Positions 8,513 through 19,975 of a stretch of DNA of 64,000 nucleotides are shown here, piece after piece. How positions within the stretch are numbered: position 1 is the first letter of the stretch; each line of letters starts with the position of its first letter. The stretch comes from Micromonospora chersina (lineage in GTDB: Bacteria > Actinomycetota > Actinomycetes > Mycobacteriales > Micromonosporaceae), in NCBI RefSeq assembly GCF_900091475.1, contig NZ_FMIB01000002.1, positions 2,852,001 through 2,916,000 on the forward strand, written 5' to 3'. The notes under the pieces were generated by a model that saw only the letters and a list, made by a program, of their open reading frames with translations, was not told where the DNA came from and ran no database searches. The position numbers were made by a program, and so were the translations under genes.

Positions 8513-9211
8513 ATGGGTGAGCTTCCGAACGACGGCTCCGGACCGGCACGCGGCGTCCGACGCGCCGAGCCGGAGTCCAACGACGGCTCCAGGTCGCTGC
8601 GCGGCGCGAGACGCGCCGAGCTGGAGCCGTCGAAGCGGCTGCGGGACGCGATCGTGGACGCCGCCCGCGCGCAGGCGATCGCCGCCGGCTGGGACGGCGT
8701 GCGGATGGGCGGGGTGGCGCAGGCCGCCGGGGTGAGCCGGCAGACCGTCTACAACGAGTTCGGCAGCAAGGCCGGCCTGGCCGAGGCGCTCGCCCGACGC
8801 GAGGTGGACCGGTTCGTCGGCGAGGTCCGCGCGGCCCTGGCCGCGCACGGCCCCGACGTGCGGGCGGCGGCGTACGCGGCCATCCGCCACACCCTCGCCG
8901 CGGCCGCGGACAACCCCCTGGTCAAGGCGATCCTGACCAGCGCCCGCGGCGGTTCCGACGAGCTGCTGCCCTACCTGACCACCCGGTCGGAGCTGGTGCT
9001 CGCCGAGTCGTCCGCGGCCCTGCTCGAATGGGCCGGCCACCACCTGCCCGAGGGCGACCCGGCGGCACTGGCGTTCGCCGCCGACACCATCGTCCGCCTG
9101 GTGGTCAGCCACATCGTGCTCCCCCGGACCCCGGTGGACGAGACCGCCGACAAACTCGCCACCCTGGCCCTGCACCTGTTCCAGACCGCCGCCACCCGAC
9201 CAGCGGGTTGA
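8513..9211 (+). CDS. TetR family transcriptional regulator
   Basis: This is a 232-aa TetR-type repressor. The helix-turn-helix occupies about residues 43-90 (AIAAGWDGVRMGGVAQAAG...TVYNEFGSKAGLAEAL), followed by a helical ligand-binding domain resembling TetR_C-type actinobacterial regulators. The first 40 residues are unusual: two 17-residue direct repeats beginning NDGS (residues 6-22 and 23-39) precede the DNA-binding domain, encoded by two 51-bp units. The TGA stop lies in the left arm of a 61-bp palindrome. The divergent neighbour proS is a possible but unproven target. Confidence 0.9.
   Translation: MGELPNDGSGPARGVRRAEPESNDGSRSLRGARRAELEPSKRLRDAIVDAARAQAIAAGWDGVRMGGVAQAAGVSRQTVYNEFGSKAGLAEALARREVDRFVGEVRAALAAHGPDVRAAAYAAIRHTLAAAADNPLVKAILTSARGGSDELLPYLTTRSELVLAESSAALLEWAGHHLPEGDPAALAFAADTIVRLVVSHIVLPRTPVDETADKLATLALHLFQTAATRPAG
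8528..8629 (+). repeat. Two 51-bp tandem repeats at the TetR N-terminus
   Basis: Units 8528-8578 and 8579-8629 both begin AACGACGGCTCC and share GCGGCG and CGACGCGCCGAG blocks. They encode NDGSGPARGVRRAEPES and NDGSRSLRGARRAELEP. This is an in-frame internal duplication with later divergence. Confidence 0.85.
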
Positions 9212-9267
9212 TCAAGAAGTTTGCGTCAGGACACGCCCGTCCACTGACGCAAAACTTCTTGATCAAC
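9207..9267. repeat. 61-bp palindromic repeat, copy A (convergent 3' ends)
   Basis: The left arm GTTGATCAAGAAGTTTGCG and its near-perfect complement at 9244-9267 make a stem of about 23 bp with one extra base, around a loop of about 14 nt. The TetR TGA (9209-9211) is part of the left arm. It lies between convergent genes and can act as a two-way terminator. The second copy is at 18043-18103. Confidence 0.88.
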
Positions 9268-9281
9268 GAGAAGAGCGCACG

Positions 9282-10361
9282 TCAGCGCAGGACCCGCCCG
9301 CGCACGATGATGCGGGACGGGGTGCGGACCACGCGCAGGTCCACGCGGGGGTCCTCGGGGTAGACGGTCAGGTCGGCGAGGCCGCCCTCGACCAGGCCGG
9401 GGAAGCCGAGCCACTCCCGGGCCCGCCAGGAGGCGGCCGCGAGCACGTCGTCGGCGGACATGCCGGCCTGCTCGTGCAGGAGCAGCATCTCCTCGGCGGC
9501 CAGCCCGTGGTCGATGCCGCCGCCCGCGTCGGTGCCCACGTAGATCGGCACCCCCGCCTCGTGCGCGGCGCGGACCACCCCGGGGAAGCGGTCGCGCAGG
9601 GCGAGCATGTGGTCGGCGTACCCGGGGAACTTCGCGCGGGCCTGGTCGGCGATGTGGCCGAAGGTCCGGATGTTGATCATGGTGGGCACCAGCGCGGTGC
9701 CCTGCCGGGCCATCAGGTCGATGAGGTCGAGGCTCAGCCCGGTGCCGTGCTCCACCGAGTCCACCCCCGCCCGCACCATGATCTCCACGGCCGACTCGGA
9801 GAAGGTGTGCACGGCCGCGCGGGCCCCGGCGGCGTGCGCGGCGGCGACCGCCGCGGTCAGGGTGTCGGCGTCCCAGGCCGGTGCGAGGTCGCCCACCCCG
9901 CGGTCGATCCAGTCGCCGACCAGCTTGACCCAGCCGTTGCCGGCGGCGGCCTGCGCGGCGACCGTCGCGGCCACCTCCGCCGCGCCGACCTCCACCCCGA
10001 TGTCGCGCAGGTAGCGCTTGGGCGGCGCGACGTGCCGGCCTGCGCGGGCCAGTCGCGGCAGGTCCGGCTCGTCGTCGAGTTCCGGGTACGGGTACGGCGA
10101 GCCGGCGTCGCGGATGGCCAGCACCCCGGCGTCCCGGTCGGTGCGGGCCAGCTCGCGGGCCTGGTCGAGGGAGGTGATCGGGGCGCCGCCGCGGGCGATG
10201 CCGATGTGGCAGTGGGCGTCGGTCAGGCCGGGCAGGACGAAGCCGCCGTCCACGACCGTCTCGGCGCCGGGCACCGGTTCGAAGGTGACCCGGTCGTCGA
10301 CGAGCCAGATGTCCCGGACCTCGTCGTCCGGCAGGAGCACACCGCGCACATGCAGAGCCAT
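9282..10361 (-). CDS. Amidohydrolase family protein
   Basis: This is a metal-dependent hydrolase of the amidohydrolase superfamily. The 359-aa protein has DAHCHIG (metal-binding HxH) near residue 55, a VKLVGDW strand with the likely bridging Lys near residue 150, VHTFSE, the SVEHGTG His ligand and the GTDAGGG catalytic Asp. This layout resembles imidazolonepropionase-like and prolidase-like members; the substrate is unknown. The ATG at 10361 is chosen over a longer frame that runs into the ffh side. It is convergent with the TetR gene and lies 95 nt after ffh. Confidence 0.88.
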   Translation of the reverse strand: MALHVRGVLLPDDEVRDIWLVDDRVTFEPVPGAETVVDGGFVLPGLTDAHCHIGIARGGAPITSLDQARELARTDRDAGVLAIRDAGSPYPYPELDDEPDLPRLARAGRHVAPPKRYLRDIGVEVGAAEVAATVAAQAAAGNGWVKLVGDWIDRGVGDLAPAWDADTLTAAVAAAHAAGARAAVHTFSESAVEIMVRAGVDSVEHGTGLSLDLIDLMARQGTALVPTMINIRTFGHIADQARAKFPGYADHMLALRDRFPGVVRAAHEAGVPIYVGTDAGGGIDHGLAAEEMLLLHEQAGMSADDVLAAASWRAREWLGFPGLVEGGLADLTVYPEDPRVDLRVVRTPSRIIVRGRVLR

Positions 10362-10456
10362 GTGCACAGTCCTACCGGATGGCGGGCACGGGCGAGGCAC
10401 CGGCCGGACACGCGGCGGGGCCCGGCCGATCCGGCCGGGCCCCGTCACGCACATGG

Positions 10457-12010
10457 TCAGCGGGGACCCTTGTCACCGCCCTTGCCGAGCTTGTTGAAGT
10501 CGATCTTCGGAAGCTTGAAGCCCGGGGGCAGGCCCTGGCCGCCGGCCAGGTCGCCCGGGTCGAGGCCCGGCGGGAGCTGCGGCATGCCGCCCGGGAAGCC
10601 GCCCGGCACGCCGGCGCCGGTGCGCGGCCGCCCGCCGCCCTTCGTGCCCTTGCGCTTGTTCTTCGGCGACTTGGTGGCCTTGCGCCGGCCGCCACCGGGG
10701 AGGCCCATCATGCCGCCCATCTGCTTCATCATCTTCTGCGCGTCGGCGAAGCGGTTGAGCAGCTGGTTCACGTCCATGACGGTGACCCCGGAGCCGGCAG
10801 CGATGCGGGCCCGGCGGGAGCCGTTGATGATCTTCGGGGTGGTGCGCTCGGCCGGGGTCATCGAGCGGATGATCGCGGTGACCCGGTCGAAGTGCTTGTC
10901 GTCCAGCTCGGCGAGCTGGTCCTTCATCTGCCCCATGCCGGGCATCATGGCCAGCACGTTGGCGATCGGGCCCATCCGCCGGACCGCGATGAGCTGGTCG
11001 AGGAAGTCCTCCAGGGTGAACTGCTCACCGCCCATCAGCTTGGCGGTCATCTTCTCCTTCTGATCGGCGTCGAAGGCCGCCTCGGCCTGCTCGATCAGAG
11101 TGAGGACGTCGCCCATGCCGAGGATCCGGCTGGCCATCCGGTCGGGGTGGAAGACGTCGAAGTCCTCCAACTTCTCGCCGGTGGAGGCGAAGAGGATCGG
11201 CTGCCCGGTGACCTCCCGGACCGACAGCGCGGCACCGCCGCGGGCGTCGCCGTCGAGCTTGGAGAGGACCACGCCGGTGATGCCGACGCCGTCGCGGAAC
11301 GCCTCGGCGGTGCGGACCGCGTCCTGGCCGACCATCGCGTCGATGACGAAGATGACCTCGTCGGGCTGGACCGCGTCGCGGATGTCGGCGGCCTGCTGCA
11401 TCATCTCGGCGTCGATGCCGAGCCGGCCGGCGGTGTCGACGATGACGATGTCCCGGGCGGCCCGCTTGGCGTGCTCGATCGAGTCGCGCGCGACCTGCAC
11501 GGGGTTGCCGACGCCGTTGCCGGGCTCCGGGGCGTACACCTCGACGCCGGCCCGGCCGCCGAGCACCTGCAGCTGCCCGACGGCGTTGGGGCGCTGGAGG
11601 TCGGCGGCGACAAGCAGCGGCTGGTGGCCCTGGGCCTTGAGCCAGCGGGCCAGCTTGCCGGCGAGGGTGGTCTTACCGGAACCCTGGAGGCCGGCCAGCA
11701 TGATCACGGTCGGCGGGTGCTTGGCGAACTGGAGCCGCCGCCCCTCGCCGCCGAGGACGTTGATCAGCTCCTCGTTGACGATCTTGATGATCTGCTGGGC
11801 CGGGTTCAGCGCCTCGGAGACCTCGGCGCTGCGCGCCCGCTCCTTGACGTTCGCGATGAAGCCCTTGACCACCGGCAGGGCGACGTCGGCCTCCAGCAGC
11901 GCCATGCGGATCTCGCGCGCGGTGGCGTCGATGTCGGCGTCGGTGAGCCGACCCTTGCCGCGGAGCTTGGTGAAGATCCCGGACAGGCGGTCACTCAAGG
12001 TGTCAAACAC
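10457..12010 (-). CDS. ffh: Signal recognition particle protein Ffh
   Basis: Ffh is the SRP GTPase that binds signal peptides and 4.5S RNA and hands ribosomes to FtsY. The 517-aa protein, from a GTG start (VFDTLSDRL), has the N domain, a G domain with GLQGSGKTTLAGKLA, DTAGR and a later TKLDG-type box (LSKLDGDARGG), and a Met-rich M domain ending in an unusually Gly/Pro/Met/Lys-rich tail. An ATG at about 12016 is out of frame with the protein. The tail from about residue 440 is low complexity and longer than in E. coli. Confidence 0.97.
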   Translation of the reverse strand: MFDTLSDRLSGIFTKLRGKGRLTDADIDATAREIRMALLEADVALPVVKGFIANVKERARSAEVSEALNPAQQIIKIVNEELINVLGGEGRRLQFAKHPPTVIMLAGLQGSGKTTLAGKLARWLKAQGHQPLLVAADLQRPNAVGQLQVLGGRAGVEVYAPEPGNGVGNPVQVARDSIEHAKRAARDIVIVDTAGRLGIDAEMMQQAADIRDAVQPDEVIFVIDAMVGQDAVRTAEAFRDGVGITGVVLSKLDGDARGGAALSVREVTGQPILFASTGEKLEDFDVFHPDRMASRILGMGDVLTLIEQAEAAFDADQKEKMTAKLMGGEQFTLEDFLDQLIAVRRMGPIANVLAMMPGMGQMKDQLAELDDKHFDRVTAIIRSMTPAERTTPKIINGSRRARIAAGSGVTVMDVNQLLNRFADAQKMMKQMGGMMGLPGGGRRKATKSPKNKRKGTKGGGRPRTGAGVPGGFPGGMPQLPPGLDPGDLAGGQGLPPGFKLPKIDFNKLGKGGDKGPR

Positions 12011-12149
12011 GCGAACATCCCGTTTGTCGGTTTGGCGAGCACAGTCGGCCGGCACGCACACGTCCGGCTACCCGCAAGGGTAACGGTCCCGCCTCCGCAC
12101 TGCTTCCCGCCGGCCCGACCCCCACCAGGAGATCACGACCGCCGGTCGA

Positions 12150-12806
12150 TCACGACGCGACCAGCCCCGACTGGTACGCGAAGACCACGAGCTGGGCCCG
12201 GTCCCGGGCGCCCAGCTTGACCATGGCCCGGCTCACGTGGGTCCGCGCGGTGGCCGGGCTGACCACCAGCCGCTCGGCGATCTCGACGTTGCTCAGCCCC
12301 TCGCCGACCAGGCCCACCACCTCGCGTTCCCGGTCGGTGAGGGCGCCGAGCCGGGGGTGCGGGCGGGGCACCCGGGCCGGCCGGGTGGCGAACTCCCGCA
12401 CCACCCGCCGGGTCACCGACGGGGACAGCAGGGCCTCCCCCTCGGCGACCAGCCGGATGGCCCGCAGCAGCTCGGCCGGGCGGGTGTCCTTGGTGAGGAA
12501 GCCGCTGGCGCCGTGCCGGAGCGCGTCGAAGACGTACTCGTCCAGCTCGAAGGTGGTCAGCACGACCACCCGGGTGCCGGCCAGCGCGGGGTCGGCGACG
12601 ATCCGGCGGGTCGCCTCGATGCCGTCGACGCCGGGCATCCGCACGTCCATGAGCACCACGTCGGGGCGTTCCCGGCGGGCCGCCTCGACGGCGGCGAGCC
12701 CGTCGGCGGCCTCGCCGACCACGGTGAGGTCGTCCTCGCTCTCGACGAGGGCGCGCAGCCCGATCCGGACCAGGTCCTGGTCGTCGGCGATCAGCACCCG
12801 GATCAT
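12150..12806 (-). CDS. NarL/LuxR-type response regulator
   Basis: This is the DNA-binding output of the adjacent sensor kinase. The 218-aa protein has a receiver domain (about 1-120) with the acidic pair D8-D9, phospho-acceptor D54 in LMDVRMPG, Thr in VVLTTF and Lys in FLTKDTRP. A linker and a LuxR-type HTH follow (about 152-210, LTDREREVVGLVGEGLSN). Its ATG overlaps the kinase stop by 4 nt. Likely targets include its own operon promoter upstream of the ABC genes, but no operator was identified. Confidence 0.95.
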   Translation of the reverse strand: MIRVLIADDQDLVRIGLRALVESEDDLTVVGEAADGLAAVEAARRERPDVVLMDVRMPGVDGIEATRRIVADPALAGTRVVVLTTFELDEYVFDALRHGASGFLTKDTRPAELLRAIRLVAEGEALLSPSVTRRVVREFATRPARVPRPHPRLGALTDREREVVGLVGEGLSNVEIAERLVVSPATARTHVSRAMVKLGARDRAQLVVFAYQSGLVAS

Positions 12807-13930
12807 GTGACCTCCTCCACGGGCAGTGTGGCGGACACCCGGAAGCCGCCGGCGGAGGCGGGGCCGGCGGCGAACGAACCGCCCAGCGCGGTGACCCGCT
12901 CCCGCATGCCGGCCAGCCCGTACCCGTCGGCCCGGCCCGCCGGGGCGGCCGCGCCCCGGCCGGTGTCGGTGACCTCCACGGCGACCTCGGTGGGCGCGTA
13001 CCGCAACCGGATCGTGGCGGTGGCCGGTCCGGCGTGCCGCAGCACGTTTGTCAGCGCCTCCTGCACCACCCGGTACGCGGCCAGGTCGACGGCGACCGGG
13101 AGTGGGCGCGGTGACCCGTCCACCTCGACGGTGACCGGGAGCCCGGCGCCGGCCAGCCGCTCGCGCAACTGCGGGAGCTGGGCCAGCCCTGGCGCGGGGG
13201 CGCGCTCGTCGGCGGCCTCGTCGCGGCGGACCACGGTCAGCGTCACCCGCAACTCGTCGAGCGCCTCCTTGCTGGTCCGGCTGATCGCGGTGAGCGCCGC
13301 CTCGGCCTGCTCGGGCTTGCGGGCCAGCAGGTGCAGGGCGATCTCGGCCTGGAGGTGGATGGCGGCGAGACCGTGCCCGACCACGTCGTGCACCTCCCGC
13401 GCCACCCGCAGCCGCTCGGCGTCGGCCAGCCGGCGCGCCTCGTCGGTGCGGCTGCGCGCCGCGTTCTCCCGGCCCAGCCGCACGGTGACCCCCACGGCGA
13501 ACGGCACCACCACCCACGCGGCGGCCGGCATGAGCCCGACCAGGCCGGGCGGGCGCACCCCGACGAAGACGTGCGTGAGCAGCACGAGCAGCGCCACGCC
13601 GTTGGCCACCGCCGCATCCCGCGCCGGCCGGTACGCGGCCACCGTGTAGACCGCGACGAAGAACGACAGGAGGATCGGGCCGTACGGGTAGCCGAGCACC
13701 AGGTACGCGGTGCTCGCCGCGGTGACCACGGCCAGGGTGGCAAGCGGCCAGCGCCGGCGGACGGCCACCGCGAGCGCGGCCACCACGACCAGCGGGTACG
13801 CGGCCGGCCCGGCCTCCACGCCCTGGTTGAGGCCGGCCGGCGCGGTGCCGGCCAGCCCGATCACCAGCAGGGCCAGGGCGACGAGGCCGTCCAGGAGCCG
13901 GCGGCCCCGGTCGCCACGTTCGCGGTCCAC
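12803..13930 (-). CDS. NarL-type sensor histidine kinase (HisKA_3)
   Basis: The 375-aa kinase starts at a GTG with a strong GGAGGGG Shine-Dalgarno. The N-terminal half has five or six hydrophobic segments (about 10-140) with very short loops, so it probably senses in or at the membrane. The HisKA_3 box REVHDVVGHGL places the phosphorylated His near residue 180. The HATPase domain follows, with VVQEALTNVLRHA (N box) and DTGRGA and GYGLAGMRER (G boxes). It is encoded between its ABC permease and its response regulator, a pattern typical of transporter-coupled stress sensing such as peptide-antibiotic defence. Confidence 0.93.
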   Translation of the reverse strand: MDRERGDRGRRLLDGLVALALLVIGLAGTAPAGLNQGVEAGPAAYPLVVVAALAVAVRRRWPLATLAVVTAASTAYLVLGYPYGPILLSFFVAVYTVAAYRPARDAAVANGVALLVLLTHVFVGVRPPGLVGLMPAAAWVVVPFAVGVTVRLGRENAARSRTDEARRLADAERLRVAREVHDVVGHGLAAIHLQAEIALHLLARKPEQAEAALTAISRTSKEALDELRVTLTVVRRDEAADERAPAPGLAQLPQLRERLAGAGLPVTVEVDGSPRPLPVAVDLAAYRVVQEALTNVLRHAGPATATIRLRYAPTEVAVEVTDTGRGAAAPAGRADGYGLAGMRERVTALGGSFAAGPASAGGFRVSATLPVEEVT

Positions 13931-13950
13931 GTCCCCTCCCCCGCCCCGCC

Positions 13951-14761
13951 TCAGCCGATGTCCCGCCGGCGCAGCAGCACCGCGCCGACCGCCGCGAACC
14001 CGACCAGGTACGCGGCCACCACCACGGCCGCCTGCCCGCCGCCGACCGCGGTCGTGGCCCCCGGCACGTCGCGCGGTGCGCCGAGCGCGACGACCAGCGA
14101 CCCGGCGTTCGGCCCGGGCAGCCCCTCCTGCGCCTTCGCCACCCAGTCGACAAGCGGCGCGGCGATCGCGGCGAGCAGGTTCTGCACCGCGAGCATCCAC
14201 ACCAGGCCCAGCCCGACCGGCAACGCCACGGCACGCAGCGCGACGGCGAGCACGGCACCGAGCATGGCCCACATCGTCGCGATGAGCCACCCCGCCCCGA
14301 TCCCGGTGAGCAGGTCGCCGGCCGACGGCCAGGTCACCGGCTGCGCCTCGGCGGACGCGATGAGCAGGCTGGCCACCGCGCCGACCGCGAAGACGGCGAG
14401 CACCACGGCCAGCGCGGCGGCGGCCAGGGCGAGCAGCTTGCCGGCGTACACCTCCAGCCGCGTCGGGCCCTGGGTGAGCACCGTCTTCCAGGTGCCCCAG
14501 CCGTACTCGCCGCCGACAGTGAGCACGCCGAGGATCAGCAGGATCGCGCCGAGGAAGACCGGCAGGCCGCCCAGGGAGTTCCCGACCAGCTGGTCGGGGA
14601 GCAGCGCGGGCAGCCCCCGGTCGGTGTTCGGCCCGTCGGTGCCGCCCGCGACGCCGGCGTACGGGAAGACGTAGGTGAAGATCAGCGAGAGCACCAGCGT
14701 GATGGCCAGCAGCAGCCAGGTGGCCGGCCGCCGGACCAGCTTGACGGTCTCGGCGCGGAAG

Positions 14762-14772
<11 letters not shown>
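13951..14772 (-). CDS. ABC-2 type transporter permease
   Basis: The 273-aa integral membrane protein has about six membrane segments and a short basic N-terminus (MSRSFRAETVKLVRRPATW), as in BcrB/NatB-like permeases that work with separate ATPases. Its ATG lies 11 nt inside the 3' end of the ATPase gene, and the kinase GTG follows its stop by 20 nt, so all four genes are one operon. Export of a lipid-active or antimicrobial compound is inferred from family and context, not shown. Confidence 0.9.
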
Positions 14773-15664
<892 letters not shown>

Positions 15665-15757
15665 GCCACCGAGCGTCCCGCCGGGCGGCCCCCGGCACGT
15701 CGCCCCACGGGCGGCTCCGCGCCTACGTCGCCGGGCGTAGTGCCGGCGTGGGTGGGT

Positions 15758-15811
15758 GTTAGGAGGGGTCCCCTGCTCTACCCGAGGCGTTAAGAAGGGG
15801 CCCTTCCTTAC
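15758..15811 (-). repeat. 54-bp post-stop repeat, copy 2
   Basis: On the minus strand it reads GTAAGGAAGGGCCCCTTCTTAACG and onward, and its second to fourth bases (TAA, 15810-15808) are the glnD stop codon. Length and orientation match the other two copies. Its inverted halves can form a hairpin, which would end the amt-glnB-glnD transcript. Confidence 0.85.
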
Positions 15812-18111
15812 ACGGCGGCGAGCACGGCGGCCTCGATCCGGGCCCGGTCGGCGTCGGACGGCCAGCCGCCCACCAGGTAGAACGCGTCGACCACGTCGCC
15901 GCCGAGGGTGGAGATCCGGGCGGCCCGCACCTGGGCGCCGGCCTCGTCGAGGGCGCAGGAGACCCGGTAGAGCAGCCCGGCCGCGTCGGCGGCCCGCAGT
16001 TCCAGCAGCACCGCGTCGGTGGCCGCCTCGCGGTGCCAGACCACTCGGGGCGCGGCGCCCTGACCGCGCGCGGCCAGGGCCCGGCCGCGCAGCCGCTGGG
16101 TGACCGAGACGTCGCCACCGACCGCGCGGCGCAGGTCGGCGCGGAGCGCGATGGGGTCGGGGGCCAGCCCGTAGCGCGGCTGCACCCGGCACTGCACCAG
16201 GGCCCGGCCGTCGACAGTGGCGGCGTCCGCGGAGATCACCTCCAGCCGGTGCAGTGCCAGGCAGCCGGCCACCGTGGCGAGCAGCCCCCGCCGGTCGGCC
16301 GCGGCCACCGACACCCGGTCCTCCCCCAGGTGTACGACGGGCAGCGGCCCGGCGACCAGCGCCGGGTCGGGGGCCGGCGGGGCGGGCACCACGCCGGTGT
16401 CCAGGGCGGTGCGCACCCGCGCGACGAGTTCGGCGATCAGCCGCCCCTTCCAGTCCGACCAGGCGGCCGGCCCGGTGGCCGCGGCGTCGGCCCGGACCAG
16501 GCCGTGCAGCAGGTCCAGGTTGGTGGTGTCGCCGACCCGCTCGGCGACCCCGGCGACGGTCTTCGGGTCGGAGAGGTCCCGCCGGGTGGCCACGTCGGGC
16601 AGCAGCAGGTGCAGCCGCACCAGCCTGCCGATGAGCGCCACCTCGTCGTCGGGCAGGCCGATCCGGGCGGCCACCGCCTCGGCCAGCGGTGCGCCAACGG
16701 TGCTGTGGTCGCCGGGGAGCCCCTTGCCGATGTCGTGCAGGAACGCGCCGAGCAGCAGCAGGTCGGGGCGGTCCACGTCGCGGGTGTGCCGGCTCGCCTC
16801 GTACGCGGCCTGCACGAGGTGCCGGTCGAGGGTGAACCGGTGGACGGGGTTGTGCTGCGGCAGGCTGCGCAGCCGGGTCCACTCGGGCAGCCAGCCGTCG
16901 ATCAGGCCGTACCGGTCGCAGGTCTCCCAGGCGGGCACCAGGCCGGGACCGGCGCCGAGCAGGGTGATGAGGGCGGCCCGGGCGGCCGGCGGCCAGGGCG
17001 CGGGCAGCGGCGGACAGTACGCGGCAAGCCACTCGCAGGTGGCCCGGGCGATGGGCAGCCGGGTGGTGGCCGCCGCGGCGGCGACCCGCAGCGAGAGGCT
17101 CGGGTCGGGGCGGGCGCCGATGGCGGCGCGGGCGAGCACCAGCTCGCCGTCCTGCTCGACCACGTCCCGCGCCACCGGGCGGCGCAGCGGCCGGCCGCCG
17201 GCGGTCCGGTGCCGGCCGGCGCGGAGCCGGTCGGCGGCCCGCCAGGCGTCGTCGAGGGCGTGGCTGACGGTCCGGGCGTCCCCGGCCACCCGGCGCAGCA
17301 GCGCGTCCCCGTCACCGATGACGCCCCCGGCGTCGGCGACGCGCAGCCCGAGCAGGGCGGCGACGCCGTCGCGTTCCTGGGCGACGAGCCGGTCGACCCG
17401 GCGGCCGACCTGCTGGTGCAGGGCGTCGCGGGTGTCGAGGAGCCGCCGGTGGGCGGCGTGCACGGCGGGGCGCAGCGCGTCGGTCACCCCCGCGGTGGCG
17501 ATGGCCCGGAGGATGCCGACGTCGCGCAGCCCGCCGGCGGCCTCCTTGAGGTCGCCTTCGAGGAGGAAGGCCAGTTCACCGTGGGTCTGCCAGCGGGCGG
17601 TGGTGATCTCCCGCAGGCGCGGGAGCTGCCGCACGGCGGTACGCCGCCAGTGGTCGGCAGCGGTGCGGACGAGCTGGTCGGCCAGGGCCGGGTCGCCGGC
17701 CACGTGGCGGGCGTCGAGCAGGCCGAGGGCGACCTTGACGTCGTCCTGGGCCACCGAGAGCGCCTCGGGGACGGTCCGCACGGAGTGGTCCAGCCGCAGC
17801 CCGGCGTCCCAGATCGGATACCAGAGCGAGGCGGCAATTTCGTCGATGCCGGGCACCCCCGCGTGCAGCAGCACCAGGTCGACGTCGCCGTAGGGCGCAC
17901 ACTGCCGCCGCCCCAGCCCGCCGACGGCGACCAGAGCGATCCCCGCCCGCTGCGGAAAGGCGGACTCCAGCCACGCGTCCAGCGCCTCTGCCCGCGCCCG
18001 CCGGGCGTCGGCACCGATCCCGCCCGGCACGCCGACGACCTCGTTGATCAAGAAGTTCGCGTCACCGTCACCGGGGTTTCCTGACGCATTCTCCTTGATC
18101 AACGAGGTCAT
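15808..18111 (-). CDS. glnD: PII nucleotidylyltransferase/removing enzyme GlnD
   Basis: GlnD modifies and demodifies PII in response to glutamine; in actinobacteria the modification is adenylylation. The 767-aa protein has the nucleotidyltransferase motif GGLGRR...GDVDLVLLH (about 64-83, Asp 76 and 78), an HD domain with HDIGKG near residue 460, and two C-terminal ACT domains. The start has a GAGGA Shine-Dalgarno overlapping the glnB stop, 10 nt upstream. Residues 3-23 are encoded by a 61-bp mobile-type palindrome, and the TAA stop lies in a 54-bp repeat. Homologues need neither of these ends. Confidence 0.94.
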   Translation of the reverse strand: MTSLIKENASGNPGDGDANFLINEVVGVPGGIGADARRARAEALDAWLESAFPQRAGIALVAVGGLGRRQCAPYGDVDLVLLHAGVPGIDEIAASLWYPIWDAGLRLDHSVRTVPEALSVAQDDVKVALGLLDARHVAGDPALADQLVRTAADHWRRTAVRQLPRLREITTARWQTHGELAFLLEGDLKEAAGGLRDVGILRAIATAGVTDALRPAVHAAHRRLLDTRDALHQQVGRRVDRLVAQERDGVAALLGLRVADAGGVIGDGDALLRRVAGDARTVSHALDDAWRAADRLRAGRHRTAGGRPLRRPVARDVVEQDGELVLARAAIGARPDPSLSLRVAAAAATTRLPIARATCEWLAAYCPPLPAPWPPAARAALITLLGAGPGLVPAWETCDRYGLIDGWLPEWTRLRSLPQHNPVHRFTLDRHLVQAAYEASRHTRDVDRPDLLLLGAFLHDIGKGLPGDHSTVGAPLAEAVAARIGLPDDEVALIGRLVRLHLLLPDVATRRDLSDPKTVAGVAERVGDTTNLDLLHGLVRADAAATGPAAWSDWKGRLIAELVARVRTALDTGVVPAPPAPDPALVAGPLPVVHLGEDRVSVAAADRRGLLATVAGCLALHRLEVISADAATVDGRALVQCRVQPRYGLAPDPIALRADLRRAVGGDVSVTQRLRGRALAARGQGAAPRVVWHREAATDAVLLELRAADAAGLLYRVSCALDEAGAQVRAARISTLGGDVVDAFYLVGGWPSDADRARIEAAVLAAV
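18043..18103. repeat. 61-bp palindromic repeat, copy B, inside the glnD reading frame
   Basis: It has the same length and arms (GTTGATCAAGAAGTTCGCG and CTTGATCAAC) as copy A at 9207-9267. Here it lies 6-66 nt downstream of the glnD ATG and is translated, giving LIKENASG...ANFLINE. The right arm has diverged slightly, but the frame is open. Confidence 0.88.
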
Positions 18112-18121
18112 CGAGACGTCC

Positions 18122-19883
<1,762 letters not shown>

Positions 19884-19975
19884 GCTGCCTCCTCTCGGTG
19901 TGGTTGTCCTCCTTCCGACTGAGACCTGGCAGCATCGCCCGTCAGCCGGTTGCGCGGAAGCTTGCTCGGCGGCTG

